A stretch of DNA of 32,890 bases from UBA4874 sp002399435 (GCA_036823195.1 DAISGI010000027.1:1-32890); one strand, 5' to 3'. Shown: positions 9,172-17,353, counted from the stretch's first letter. Translations and numbers: made by a program. Notes: generated by a model not told the origin, from the sequence alone.

Positions 9172-10047
9172 CTATTGCTTCAAGCCTGTGAGTGCAATAC
9201 TCTCAACAATATATCTTTGCAAAAACAGATAAAGGATAAGGATGGGTATAATGCATATGACTGTGGTAGCCATTCGGATGGCGGGCATTTCATTCAGTCC
9301 CTGGTTGTAGGAAAACAGCGCAATACCCAGTTGTAGCGTATACTTCTCCGGAGAAGAAAGAATAATCAAAGGCCACAGGAAATCATTCCACGAGCCCAGA
9401 AACAAAAGAATGGTTAGTGTTGCAATAAGCGCTCCACAAAGTGGCATATATATCTGAAAAGCAATACGCAATTCCCCGGCGCCGTCGATCAACGCCGATT
9501 CGCGCAAGGAGTCAGGTATGGAGTCAATATACTGCTTGGCAAAAAAGGTCCCGAATACATAAGCAGATGCAGGCAGCCAAAACGCCCAATAAGAGTCCGC
9601 AAGACCTAATTTATCAAACAGAAAGAACCTGGATGTCATAGTAACTTCCCCCGGAATCATCATCGTGGACAAGGCAAGCAAGAGAATAACGTTTCTACCC
9701 TTGAAATTTATCTTTGACAATGCATATCCGCTCATAATCGCACTGAGAAGAGAAATAAGTATTGTGCCAACCGCCACCAGCAGAGAATTAAACATGTACT
9801 TTAACATAGACACATTGGTAAAGGCAAGTCGATAATTATCCAGTGTTAGTAATTTAGGGTAAAACCTAGGAGGAAACGGAATGTTAAACAAAGCATCGTT
9901 ATCAAAACTGGTACTCACCATCCAGACAAAAGGGATCACCATAGCCAGTGCCCCCAGTGCCAGAAAGAAGGTAATCAGTGTACTGCTGACCATTTCTGTA
10001 TGCTTCCGACTATTGACCTGATAGTCTTTTACTAATGTGTTAGCCAT
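9172..10047 (-). CDS. Sugar ABC transporter permease, MalG/AraQ type
   Basis: This is one of the two membrane subunits of the CUT1 importer. The 291 residues hold about six helices and the EAA loop RESALIDGAGELRIAFQIYMP (about 182-202), which docks the ATPase; the product ends in the family-typical ALTGLKQ. Start choice: ATG 10047 has GGAG 8 nt upstream, whereas a GTG three codons earlier would lie inside that ribosome site. It begins 13 nt after the stop of the partner permease. No ATPase gene is in the cluster, so a shared MsmX-type ATPase encoded elsewhere is expected, as in many Bacillota. Confidence 0.92.
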   Translation of the reverse strand: MANTLVKDYQVNSRKHTEMVSSTLITFFLALGALAMVIPFVWMVSTSFDNDALFNIPFPPRFYPKLLTLDNYRLAFTNVSMLKYMFNSLLVAVGTILISLLSAIMSGYALSKINFKGRNVILLLALSTMMIPGEVTMTSRFFLFDKLGLADSYWAFWLPASAYVFGTFFAKQYIDSIPDSLRESALIDGAGELRIAFQIYMPLCGALIATLTILLFLGSWNDFLWPLIILSSPEKYTLQLGIALFSYNQGLNEMPAIRMATTVICIIPILILYLFLQRYIVESIALTGLKQ

Positions 10048-10060
10048 TTCTTCCACTCCT

Positions 10061-10984
10061 TCATCTTTCTTTATTCATGATCCTATAGTTCGCAATTGTT
10101 ATAATCAAGGTTATCGCAAACAGAACAACAGATGCAGCAGAAGCAATTCCTACGTCCCGTGAGATCCATGCATTGCGGTAGATATACAATACGACAGTTT
10201 GCAGTGAGCCGCCTGGGTTCCCGCCAACGCCGCCAATCAGCCAAACATCATCAAACCGTTTCAATGTGCCGATTACCTGCATAATGATCATAAAAGCAAA
10301 TATAGGCTTCATATTGGGTATTGTTATGTGCCACCATCGCTGCAGTCCATTTGCACCATCTACTTTTGCTGCTTCATAATATTCACGTGGTATGCTCTGC
10401 AGCCCTGCCAAAAACAGTATGGTATCATATCCAACACTCCTCCATAAACCCATTAAGACGATGCTGAATTTTGCAATACCGGGTTGAACCAGCCATCCTA
10501 CGGGTTTAATCCCCAGGAAAGATAGAAAATAGTTTATAACTCCTGCATTGGTTGGATAAAAAAGAAAATTGAACAGCAAAGCTGTCGCTACTGAAGAAAC
10601 AACATTTGGAAGAAAATATATACTTTTGAAAAAGCCTTTATTATAGGATAATGAATTTATGAGAGAAGCCAGTATAAAACAGACAACGATATCAATAAGT
10701 ACCGCCATAACGGACATGATCGCTGTGTTCTTTAATGCGCCCCAGAACATGTCATCCTTGAAAATCCACTTATAGTTAGTAACACCATTAAGGACACCTG
10801 AGATACCATTCGTTGATTGAAAACTATAAATAAATGTTTGTAGCATTGGGTAAAAAACAAAGATCAGCAGCCCCAGAATCATGGGAGAACAGAGAAGATA
10901 TCCTGCAATATTTCTTCTGATAAACGGATTCAGTTTATTTTTCTTCTGGACTGGATAGATTGTTGATGCGTTCCGAATATTCAT
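10061..10984 (-). CDS. Sugar ABC transporter permease, MalF/UgpA type
   Basis: This is the other membrane subunit of the importer, 307 residues, with about six helices beginning after a cytoplasmic RR-containing N terminus and the EAA loop REYYEAAKVDGANGLQRWW (about 200-218) followed by ITIPNMKP. It is the first gene of the leftward operon. An AAGGAGG site lies upstream; between it and the start is a three-codon ATG-ACG-CTA-TGA mini-frame that overlaps the true ATG. Transcription likely begins at the consensus promoter 11303-11331, giving an unusually long leader of about 310 nt. Confidence 0.92.
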   Translation of the reverse strand: MNIRNASTIYPVQKKNKLNPFIRRNIAGYLLCSPMILGLLIFVFYPMLQTFIYSFQSTNGISGVLNGVTNYKWIFKDDMFWGALKNTAIMSVMAVLIDIVVCFILASLINSLSYNKGFFKSIYFLPNVVSSVATALLFNFLFYPTNAGVINYFLSFLGIKPVGWLVQPGIAKFSIVLMGLWRSVGYDTILFLAGLQSIPREYYEAAKVDGANGLQRWWHITIPNMKPIFAFMIIMQVIGTLKRFDDVWLIGGVGGNPGGSLQTVVLYIYRNAWISRDVGIASAASVVLFAITLIITIANYRIMNKER

Positions 10985-11106
10985 AGCGTCATGTCCTCCT
11001 TATCGACACACTCTCCCTATTGCTTTTCTTATAGATATAAATATAACTATGACGGTATGGTTTTATAAAAGTAAAGCTCCTCCAAAATCATTCCTTTCTC
11101 TGCAAT

Positions 11107-11145
11107 GATGATTTTCCTGATTCGTTCTGATATAATACTTCATGG
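11107..11145 (+). promoter_or_regulatory. Extended -10 promoter, copy B of the shared 39-bp element, upstream of the XRE gene
   Basis: TATAAT at 11131-11136 with TG at the extended position points right, about 270 nt before the XRE gene. The segment matches the HAD promoter at 5752-5790 over about 32 of 39 positions. A second TATAAT (11153-11158) follows at once. The region lies within the leader of the leftward sugar operon, so the two transcripts would overlap antisense. Confidence 0.5.
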
Positions 11146-11262
11146 GTCAAGTTATAATATGGCATGATTTCACTTTCAGGACCGATTGGTCTTGACGAAA
11201 GGATTCTTCATTACTGTTCCTTTCATTATGATGAAGAAGCTCTGTACTTGTTCATGCCTGTT

Positions 11263-11287
11263 GATATGTGACGATACGGCACATATC
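11263..11287. promoter_or_regulatory. Perfect inverted repeat, candidate operator of the sugar operon
   Basis: GATATGTG (11263-11270) and CACATATC (11280-11287) form a perfect 8-bp inverted repeat with a 9-nt spacer. It lies just downstream of the predicted leftward start site (about 11296). The half-site GGCACATAT recurs at 11360-11368, nearer the XRE gene. The divergent XRE protein is the obvious candidate ligand, by inference. Confidence 0.5.
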
Positions 11288-11302
11288 TGGCTTGCTTTTT
11301 TT

Positions 11303-11331
11303 ATTATATTCGCCTTATCGTCGCATGTCAA
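11303..11331 (-). promoter_or_regulatory. Consensus sigma-A promoter of the sugar ABC operon
   Basis: On the minus strand TTGACA (11331-11326), a 17-nt spacer and TATAAT (11308-11303) match the sigma-A consensus perfectly. Transcription would begin near 11296 and run left to the MalF-type gene at 10984. Confidence 0.8.
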
Positions 11332-11405
11332 GCGCTTTTTATATTTTTATCACTTTTATGGCACATATTTTTGGGGGTGCCTCTTAAATAGAAAGAAGGT
11401 GTCCA

Positions 11406-11753
11406 ATGTCTTTTGGAAGCCGATTGCGACAGCTGCGGAAAGAGAAAAATCTCAGGCAAAGTGATCTTGCTTCGGTTATCAATGTTAATCGGGCTACAAT
11501 AGGAAAGTATGAAACAGATGAGCGTTTCCCGGATAGAAAAACTTTAGAAAATATAGCAGACTATTTCCAGGTAAGCATAGACTATCTACTTGGCCGTACT
11601 GACATGCGTGGCTTGAATCAAGCCTACTATATAGGCGCAGATCAAGAAACAGGAAAAGAGGAGTCAGAAGCATCCATTGAAAATGAAACGGTAACCATAA
11701 AAGAGCTTCTGGCCTTTGTGAAAGATATCAGAAAAAAGAAAGAGAACAAATGA
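11406..11753 (+). CDS. XRE-family helix-turn-helix transcriptional regulator
   Basis: This 115-residue DNA-binding protein has an N-terminal Cro/C1-type HTH domain (about residues 6-62: LRQLRKEKNLRQSDLA, then VNRATIGKYETDERFPD and FQVSIDYLLGRTD). The Glu/Lys-rich tail (about 75-115) is probably for oligomerisation. A GAAGGTG ribosome site lies 6 nt before the ATG. It is divergent from the sugar ABC operon and is followed by a strong terminator, so it forms its own transcript. Regulation of the sugar operon through the nearby inverted repeat is inferred; the similar promoter on the HAD gene suggests a possible wider role. Confidence 0.9.
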   Translation: MSFGSRLRQLRKEKNLRQSDLASVINVNRATIGKYETDERFPDRKTLENIADYFQVSIDYLLGRTDMRGLNQAYYIGADQETGKEESEASIENETVTIKELLAFVKDIRKKKENK

Positions 11754-11798
11754 AAAGCTAAAGGTAGATAAGTAATGCTGCAGCTCTGACGTCCAGTC

Positions 11799-11837
11799 AG
11801 CAAAAAAGGAAGGCCAAGATGGCCTTCCTTTTTTGCT
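11799..11837. terminator. Strong bidirectional terminator after the XRE gene
   Basis: A perfect 18-bp stem (11799-11816 with 11820-11837) around a 3-nt loop; the A-run and T-run flanking GGAAGGCC allow termination in both directions. It separates the XRE gene from the zinc cluster. The remaining 11838-11994 stretch shows no gene. Confidence 0.9.
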
Positions 11838-11994
11838 GGGTCCGGATCAATAAGGAAGCGTACCTGTTATTCAGAACGCTATATAGGTAATGAGGACAAG
11901 GAAGAAATATTCTACAAGGTTTTCTCGAAATCGACGGAGCTTTGGTCTGTTTCTCCGCACAGCAGGGAAAGCGCCGAATTTTTTCCCTCCTTTC

Positions 11995-12023
11995 TTGACT
12001 TCCCCAAAACGCAGGATTATAAT
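11995..12023 (+). promoter_or_regulatory. Promoter of the znu operon
   Basis: TTGACT (11995-12000), a 17-nt spacer and TATAAT (12018-12023) form a near-consensus promoter with a start near 12030, about 127 nt before the znuA start codon. Confidence 0.75.
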
Positions 12024-12050
12024 AAATGCGAATGCGAACCATGTGCATTT
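12024..12050. promoter_or_regulatory. Candidate Fur/Zur-type operator at the znu start site
   Basis: AAATGC (12024-12029) and GCATTT (12045-12050) form an inverted repeat directly downstream of the -10; an inner AATGC (12031-12035) pairs equally with GCATT, giving a 19-bp site of the size bound by Fur-family dimers. It does not match the well-known Bacillus Zur box closely, so this rests on position and symmetry. Confidence 0.35.
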
Positions 12051-12053
12051 GGA

Positions 12054-12117
12054 TCATGATCTGCGAATATTGATACAGACAATGGTCATGATCTGCGAAT
12101 ATTGAAACAGGCAATGG
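12054..12117. repeat. 32-nt tandem repeat, two copies, in the znuA leader
   Basis: Units 12054-12085 and 12086-12117 abut and differ at two bases; the first bases of a third unit (TCATG) follow. The unit begins TCATGATCTGCGAATATTGA. It lies between the predicted promoter and the znuA start. Confidence 0.9.
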
Positions 12118-12156
12118 TCATGTTAAATGAGAGAGAAGAAAAGAGGTCTGCCACAG

Positions 12157-13104
12157 ATGAAACAATTCCGAAAAATCCTGCTAACGGGATGCCTGATCCT
12201 TCTGCTTTTTACCGGATGTGGTTCGTCCCGGAATCCTTCCACTCCGGGAAAGGGCGGACATAAGTTGCAGAACGGGAAGCTGTCAGTCTGTGCCAGCTTT
12301 TATCCCATGTATGATTTTGCCCGAAAGATCGGCGGCGGTAAAGTCCTTGTCACCAACATGGTGCCGGCCGGGACGGAACCCCATGACTGGGAGCCTGCCG
12401 CTTCCGATATTGTGACGCTGGAAAAAGCCGATGTGTTTGTCTACAATGGTGCCGGCCTGGAGGGCTGGGCAAAAGGTGTGCTGGCCTCCCTTCAAAACAG
12501 GAATCTGATCCCGGTGGAGGCTTCCAAGGATGTTCCCCTCCTGAAGGGCCAAAGCTCAGAAAAGAAAAAGGGAAACAATCCATCATCAGATCCTCATGTC
12601 TGGCTGAATCCGCAGTATGCCAAAAAAGAAATGGAAAACATAAAAAACGGGTTTGTGAAGGCAGATCCCGGAAATAAAAGCTATTATGAAGCCAATTACG
12701 CCAAATACGCCGGAGAAACGGATCAGCTGGACAGGGAGCTGAAGGATACCTTTTCCGCCCTGCCAAAAAAGGACATCGTCGTGGCCCACCAGGCTTTCGG
12801 ATATCTTTGTGAAGCCTATGGGCTCCATCAAATCGGTGTGGAAGGTCTGGTGCCCGATTCGGAACCGGACCCGGCAAGAATGGCTGAGATCATTGAACTG
12901 GCACGGAAACATGACGTAAAGGTGATCTTTTTTGAGGAACTGGTCAGTCCAAAGGTATCCGAAACCATAGCCGACGCCGTTGGCGCAGAGACCGCTGTGC
13001 TGAACCCCATCGAAGGTCTCAGCGAGAAACAGCTGGCTTCGGGCGATGATTACTTTTCCGTCATGCGTCAGAATGCCAGGACCCTGAAAAAAGCCCTGCA
13101 GTAG
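12157..13104 (+). CDS. znuA: Zinc ABC transporter substrate-binding lipoprotein, ZnuA/AdcA type
   Basis: This cluster A-I metal-binding protein hands zinc to the ZnuBC importer. The 315-residue product has a signal peptide with lipobox LFTGC (Cys21). Likely metal ligands are His76 (EPHDWEP), His147 (DPHVWLNP), His211 (VAHQAFGY) and a Glu near 260 (IFFEELVSPK). His at the third position is the zinc pattern, where manganese proteins usually have Glu. The His-rich loop of many ZnuA proteins is missing; a Lys/Ser-rich segment (EKKKGNNPSS) takes its place. ATG 12157 follows a GAGG site; the in-frame ATG 30 nt earlier has none. znuC and znuB follow. Confidence 0.92.
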   Translation: MKQFRKILLTGCLILLLFTGCGSSRNPSTPGKGGHKLQNGKLSVCASFYPMYDFARKIGGGKVLVTNMVPAGTEPHDWEPAASDIVTLEKADVFVYNGAGLEGWAKGVLASLQNRNLIPVEASKDVPLLKGQSSEKKKGNNPSSDPHVWLNPQYAKKEMENIKNGFVKADPGNKSYYEANYAKYAGETDQLDRELKDTFSALPKKDIVVAHQAFGYLCEAYGLHQIGVEGLVPDSEPDPARMAEIIELARKHDVKVIFFEELVSPKVSETIADAVGAETAVLNPIEGLSEKQLASGDDYFSVMRQNARTLKKALQ

Positions 13105-13119
13105 AAAATCCCCCTAAGG

Positions 13120-13226
13120 AGGATTTGCAGGAATAAGGAGAGTCGCATTAATAAGAAGATTTGCAGGAATAAGGAGTTTGCAGGAATAAGGAGTTTTGCA
13201 GTAAAAGGAGATTTACAGGAAAAGGG
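13120..13226 (+). repeat. Array of five imperfect 16-20 nt repeats containing AAGGAG, between znuA and znuC
   Basis: Copies near 13120-13140, 13157-13176, 13177-13193, 13194-13210 and 13211-13226 share a core TTTGCAGGAATAAGGAG. Most copies end in a Shine-Dalgarno-like AAGGAG, but no open frame follows the first ones. The array fills most of the 179-nt spacer between znuA and the chosen znuC start. Confidence 0.85.
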
Positions 13227-13283
13227 ATGGAAGAAGAAAAAGTCCGGCTGATAAAAGGGATGGAAGGAAGAAGGGGAGGAGAA

Positions 13284-14036
13284 ATGTCCGGCAGAAACGT
13301 CATCGAAGCAAAAAACTTAAGCTTTGGATATGAAAGCACACCGATCTTTGAAGGAGTCAGCTTCTCCGTCCGTCCGGGGGATTTTATCGCCATCATCGGT
13401 TCCAACGGAGCCGGAAAGAGCACTCTGCTGCGGCTGATACTGGGAGAGCTGACACCGTCTTCGGGAAATCTCCGTCTGTTGGGCCAGGACATCCGTCAGT
13501 TCCGGGACTGGCCGAAGATCGGCTATCTTCCACAGAATGGACTGGGATCCGGAGCCGGCTTCCCCGCCACTGTCCAGGAGATTGTGCAGGCCAATTTGTT
13601 TTCCCGGATCGGCCTGATGCGTTTCCCAAAGAAAGAGCATCGGGAAAAAACGCTTCACGCGCTGGAACTGGTGGGAATGAAGGATTACGCCGGGAGAAAG
13701 ATCGGGGAGCTTTCCGGCGGGCAGCAGCAGAGGGTGCTGTTGGCACGGGTTCTGGTAAACGATCCGGAAATCATGCTGCTGGATGAACCAACCAATGGAG
13801 TCGATGCCCGTTCCGTCCAGTCCTTTTTTGAACTGCTGTCGGAATGCAACGAGGAAGCCGGGCTCACCATTGTCATGGTGACCCACGATATCGCCCGGGC
13901 CGAAAACCATGTGTCCAGGGTCCTGTGCCTGGAAGAAGGAACCCTTATCGAGCTGAAGAAGGCCCAGATTGAAAAAGAGCTTTCCCAAAAACACAAGCAC
14001 CAAAGGAGGCCGGATCATGGCAATTCTGGAATATGA
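13284..14036 (+). CDS. znuC: Zinc ABC transporter ATP-binding protein, ZnuC/AdcC type
   Basis: This cytoplasmic ATPase energises the zinc importer. The 250 residues contain Walker A GSNGAGKST (39-47), Q-loop LPQ (82-84), signature LSGGQQQR (143-150), Walker B IMLLDEP (163-169) and an H-loop in MVTHDIA. Start choice: ATG 13284 has GGGGAGGAG directly upstream and begins with the conserved strand VIEAKNLSFGYE; in-frame ATGs at 13227 and 13260 would add a charged extension not seen in the family and lie at the end of the repeat array. The 3' end overlaps znuB by 20 nt, so the two are probably translationally coupled. Confidence 0.92.
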   Translation: MSGRNVIEAKNLSFGYESTPIFEGVSFSVRPGDFIAIIGSNGAGKSTLLRLILGELTPSSGNLRLLGQDIRQFRDWPKIGYLPQNGLGSGAGFPATVQEIVQANLFSRIGLMRFPKKEHREKTLHALELVGMKDYAGRKIGELSGGQQQRVLLARVLVNDPEIMLLDEPTNGVDARSVQSFFELLSECNEEAGLTIVMVTHDIARAENHVSRVLCLEEGTLIELKKAQIEKELSQKHKHQRRPDHGNSGI

Positions 14037-14844
14037 CTTCATGCGGCGGGCTTTTCTGGCAGGGATCCTGCTTGCCGTCATAGTCCCCTGCATCGGAATT
14101 ATTGTCGTATTAAAGCGTCTTTCCATGATGGGGGACGCCCTGTCCCATACCTCGCTGGCCGGGGTCGCTGCCGGTCTGGTCATGGGCATCAACCCCATTT
14201 TGGGTGCTGTGGTCACATGTATCGCTGCGGCATTGGGTATTGAGGCCATCCGTAAACGAATCCCGAAGTTTTCCGAGATGTCCATTGCCATCATCATGTC
14301 GGCAGGCATCGGCCTCGCAGGGGTATTATCCGGTTTTGTCAAAAACGCCGCCAATTTCAACAGCTTTTTATTCGGAAGCATTGTGGCCATCAGTGATTTT
14401 GAAATGATCCTGGTTGTCTGCATCAGCTGCGCTGTGCTGCTTACCTTTCTGCTGCTGTACAAAGAGCTGTTCTACATCGCCCTGGACGAACAGTCTGCTC
14501 GGCTGGCCGGCATTCCGGTAAAATCGATCAACTTTATCTTCACAATCCTGACTGCCGTTACCGTTTCCATTGCCGCACGGACGGTAGGGGCCCTGATCGT
14601 TTCCTCCCTGATGGTGGTGCCGGTGGCCTGCGGCATGCAGGTGGGAAAAAGCTATAAGCAGACGGTGGTGTACTCCATTCTTTTTGCCGTTTCCTTTACC
14701 ATAGCCGGATTATTTCTGTCCTATTACCTGCGGCTCAAGCCCGGAGGCACCATTGTCCTGATCGGAGTCCTTTGCCTGGTGGCCCTGCTGTTGATCAAAA
14801 GATTTGCCCGCCGCACCGTGCCGGCTGCTGCAAATCGGAAATAA
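14017..14844 (+). CDS. znuB: Zinc ABC transporter permease, ZnuB/AdcB type
   Basis: This 275-residue integral membrane protein forms the metal pore, with about 7-8 hydrophobic helices. The family segment MMGDALSHTSLAGVAAG near residue 37 and the later VGALIVSSLMVVPVACG are typical of the ABC-3 metal permeases. ATG 14017 has AAGGAGG 7 nt upstream, located inside the znuC reading frame; an in-frame ATG at 13969 lacks a ribosome site. The gene precedes a Fur-family regulator by 74 nt on the same strand. Confidence 0.93.
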   Translation: MAILEYDFMRRAFLAGILLAVIVPCIGIIVVLKRLSMMGDALSHTSLAGVAAGLVMGINPILGAVVTCIAAALGIEAIRKRIPKFSEMSIAIIMSAGIGLAGVLSGFVKNAANFNSFLFGSIVAISDFEMILVVCISCAVLLTFLLLYKELFYIALDEQSARLAGIPVKSINFIFTILTAVTVSIAARTVGALIVSSLMVVPVACGMQVGKSYKQTVVYSILFAVSFTIAGLFLSYYLRLKPGGTIVLIGVLCLVALLLIKRFARRTVPAAANRK

Positions 14845-14918
14845 GAAGGAAAAACGTACGAAAGGAGAAGGGCGGATCCCCATCCCCTTAATGGGAACGA
14901 TGGGAGACAAGCCCTGCT

Positions 14919-15350
14919 GTGATAGAAATGAAAGAACAAAACATCAAATGGCCATCCGGCCTGAAACGAACCAGGCCCCGGCAGAAGGTGCTCTCCGTAT
15001 TGGAGCATGCGGAAGAACCCTTGAGCGCCATGGACATCAGCACCGAGATTGAAAAGGACGGCGGCACCGTCTGGATGTCCACCATATACCGGATTCTGGA
15101 CCTTTTTGAGAAAGAAGGCATCGTCCTGAAAATTTCCATGATGGATAACGAAATGGCATTGTATGAGCTGAACCGGTCCCGGCACAAACATTACGCCATC
15201 TGTCTGGGCTGCCGCAAAATTCTGCCCATGGACAACTGTCCCATGGGAAACTTCGTTCCAAAAATTGAAGAGGAGGATTTCCATGTAGTAGGCCATCATA
15301 TCGTCGTATATGGCTACTGCAGGGAATGCTCCTCCAAAAAATCAAAATAA
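14919..15350 (+). CDS. zur: Fur-family metal-responsive regulator, probably Zur
   Basis: This 143-residue regulator has an N-terminal winged helix (TRPRQKVLSVLEHAEEPLSAMDI, STIYRILDLFEKEGIV) and a C-terminal dimerisation/metal domain with HKHYAICLGC (His89, His91, Cys95, Cys98) and YCREC (Cys134, Cys137), the two CxxC pairs of the structural zinc site. Its place at the end of the zinc operon argues for Zur rather than Fur or PerR, which is inference from context. The frame offers GTG 14919 (GGGAG 12 nt upstream) or ATG 14928; an upstream stop excludes longer forms. The convergent ABC gene ends 33 nt downstream. Confidence 0.85.
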   Translation: MIEMKEQNIKWPSGLKRTRPRQKVLSVLEHAEEPLSAMDISTEIEKDGGTVWMSTIYRILDLFEKEGIVLKISMMDNEMALYELNRSRHKHYAICLGCRKILPMDNCPMGNFVPKIEEEDFHVVGHHIVVYGYCRECSSKKSK

Positions 15351-15383
15351 AAAATCCCGGTATAAAAAACAAGGAAGCTGAAG

Positions 15384-16046
15384 CTAGATCACTTCGCCAT
15401 CCCTGATGCGGATAATCCGATCCTGCAGACTTGCAATGTCCGGATCATGCGTTACGATCACAACTGTTTTGCCTTCCCGGTTCAGTCGGCCAAACAACTG
15501 CATGATGGTCTTTTCCGTCGTTTCATCCAAAGCACCGGTCGGCTCATCCGCAAGGATAACGGAAGCATCGTTGACAAGCGCCCGTGCAATGGCTGTCCTT
15601 TGGCATTCCCCGCCGGATATCTCCGATGTCAGGCGATCCTTTTTATCCAGCAGGCCCACTTCCTCCAAAATGGACCCGACTTTTTCCATTCGCCTTTTTC
15701 TTCCTTGTTTGGTAAACCGAAGGGGCAGCTCCACATTCTCATATATTGTTTTGTCATTTAACAGGGCATAGTTTTGCACGATGAATCCGATCTTCCGGTT
15801 CCGGAATCTGCACATCTCCTTTTCCGTTGTTTTGAGCTGCTCTCCGTCGAAATAATATCGGCCATGATCGATCGTGGTGAGGCCCCCCAATACATTGAGA
15901 AGGGTCGATTTCCCCGAGCCGCTTCTTCCCATGACCGCTACGGATTCTCCTTTTTCAATCTGAAGAGTTACATTTTTCAGGGCGTGAACCGCAGCCTGAT
16001 TTTTCCCATAGGTTTTACTGATCCCTTCCAGCTTTATTTGCACCAT
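15384..16046 (-). CDS. ABC exporter ATP-binding protein, LolD/MacB type
   Basis: This 220-residue ATPase has Walker A GRSGSGKST (40-48), Q-loop IVQNYALL, signature ISGGECQR (143-150) and Walker B VILADEP (163-169) followed by TGALD, the pattern of MacB/LolD/FtsE-like ATPases that drive FtsX-type permeases by mechanotransmission. ATG 16046 begins just after the stop of the permease gene upstream; a TTG two codons earlier overlaps that stop as TTGA and is closer to GGGGGAA, so either could be used. It is the last gene of a three-gene leftward operon. Confidence 0.9.
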   Translation of the reverse strand: MVQIKLEGISKTYGKNQAAVHALKNVTLQIEKGESVAVMGRSGSGKSTLLNVLGGLTTIDHGRYYFDGEQLKTTEKEMCRFRNRKIGFIVQNYALLNDKTIYENVELPLRFTKQGRKRRMEKVGSILEEVGLLDKKDRLTSEISGGECQRTAIARALVNDASVILADEPTGALDETTEKTIMQLFGRLNREGKTVVIVTHDPDIASLQDRIIRIRDGEVI

Positions 16047-16048
16047 AC

Positions 16049-17353
16049 TCAATTCTTCCCCCTGATTCCGCTATCAATGGTTTCTTTGGACAGCTCATTT
16101 ATCGGTCCTATGCATCCAGGCAGTACAAACCCAACGCTCAGCAAAAACCATTCCCAGCGGTATGAAACCATTCCGTTGAAAATCGCTGCGTTCATCAAAA
16201 AGGCGACCCCGTTGCCGATAACCGCCAGGACAACTGCTTCTAGAAGAATACTGAAATACAGTGCCGGTTTGGAGCATCCGACCAGCCGGACTATCCCATA
16301 ATCCCTTCTGTTCTCCACAATCTTGCAGGATAAAACCACCGACATACTGAGGATGGAAAACAGCAGCGCAAGAATGGCAACGGATAATAAAATCCAGAAT
16401 CCATCTTTCAGATTCATCGACAGCAACTCGATTGACAGCATGGGTTCATTAATGACGTTGAACTCGAAAATATCATACTTCTGCCGCAGATCGTTCATTT
16501 TATTCAGAAAATAATAAAAACTATTTTCGTTCTGCACAGAAACCGTTCCATTTGTCTTCATAAGATACAGAGTCTGCTGAAAGCTCCGATCCTCCTCATC
16601 CGGAGGTTCATAGCTGCAGTCCAGCATGGGAGTCACCATCATCCGGTCCAGATAGACCAGATACTCCCCGCTGTCATTGTTGCTGTCCTGAATGACACCG
16701 GTATCCTGATCCAGGATCCCTGCGACAACCAATTCCAATGGTTTGGAGTAATACTCCCCCTGCAGGACATCCCCGACCTGGTAAATATCCCTGTACCCGT
16801 AGCCCAATAAAATCGGGATCCTGGTTTGACCTTCGGACAGGACAAAGTCCTTGCCCTTCAGCAATTCTCCCTGACAGACATGAAAGCCGAATTCCTTCAT
16901 TACGCCTCTGCTTATCATGACGTTTTTCACGACATTGTATTTTTTGCTGCCCAACGTAAAATCGGACCGGTGAACGTCAGGTTCCTTCTCATAAAGTTCA
17001 TAAAACTGTTCCGGCCCCTGAAAATCCTCAATTCCAAGCTGTTGAAATATCACTTGATAAAAGTTATAATGCCTGTCCTTGCTTAACTCCTTATCGTAAT
17101 TTTTAATCCGAAGCAGACTGTCCTCACTTTCCCAGAATCTATATTCCATATCTTCATCCATTAGATCATCGGTTACCCGGTAATACTGCTTTTGATGATA
17201 ATTTTTGTCAAACTGCTTTCGACTTTCCGCAGCCTGCAATGACGTGTGAAGGACCGTATTACATACCAAAAAAGCCAGCGACAGCTGGACCAGCAGCAAA
17301 ACGGTAAAAACCCCTGACTTTCCAATACTTCTCCGTACCTGCTGCAAAATCAT
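16049..17353 (-). CDS. FtsX/MacB-like ABC permease, half-size (434 aa)
   Basis: This membrane protein has one N-terminal helix (about 12-34), a large extracytoplasmic domain (about 35-310) and three C-terminal helices, the four-helix layout of FtsX/MacB half-transporters. The C-terminal RRDYGIVRLVGCSKPALYF segment matches the FtsX-domain pattern after the second helix. The external domain is charged and Tyr-rich and I cannot match it to a known module. It differs strongly from the companion permease, so a heterodimer driven by the downstream ATPase is likely. Substrate unknown; peptide, lipid or lipoprotein export or immunity would fit the family. Confidence 0.82.
   Translation of the reverse strand: MILQQVRRSIGKSGVFTVLLLVQLSLAFLVCNTVLHTSLQAAESRKQFDKNYHQKQYYRVTDDLMDEDMEYRFWESEDSLLRIKNYDKELSKDRHYNFYQVIFQQLGIEDFQGPEQFYELYEKEPDVHRSDFTLGSKKYNVVKNVMISRGVMKEFGFHVCQGELLKGKDFVLSEGQTRIPILLGYGYRDIYQVGDVLQGEYYSKPLELVVAGILDQDTGVIQDSNNDSGEYLVYLDRMMVTPMLDCSYEPPDEEDRSFQQTLYLMKTNGTVSVQNENSFYYFLNKMNDLRQKYDIFEFNVINEPMLSIELLSMNLKDGFWILLSVAILALLFSILSMSVVLSCKIVENRRDYGIVRLVGCSKPALYFSILLEAVVLAVIGNGVAFLMNAAIFNGMVSYRWEWFLLSVGFVLPGCIGPINELSKETIDSGIRGKN

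Noticed and set aside
5838..10984. HAD gene as a member of the sugar ABC operon
   Set aside because: It is on the opposite strand with its own promoter and is convergent with the operon, separated by a gap.
11186..11464. A 92-codon plus-strand frame upstream of the XRE gene
   Set aside because: It overlaps the XRE start in another frame, lacks a good ribosome site and covers the promoter and operator region.
13317..14462. A 381-codon minus-strand frame across znuC and znuB
   Set aside because: It is antisense to two well-supported genes and shows no recognisable domain.
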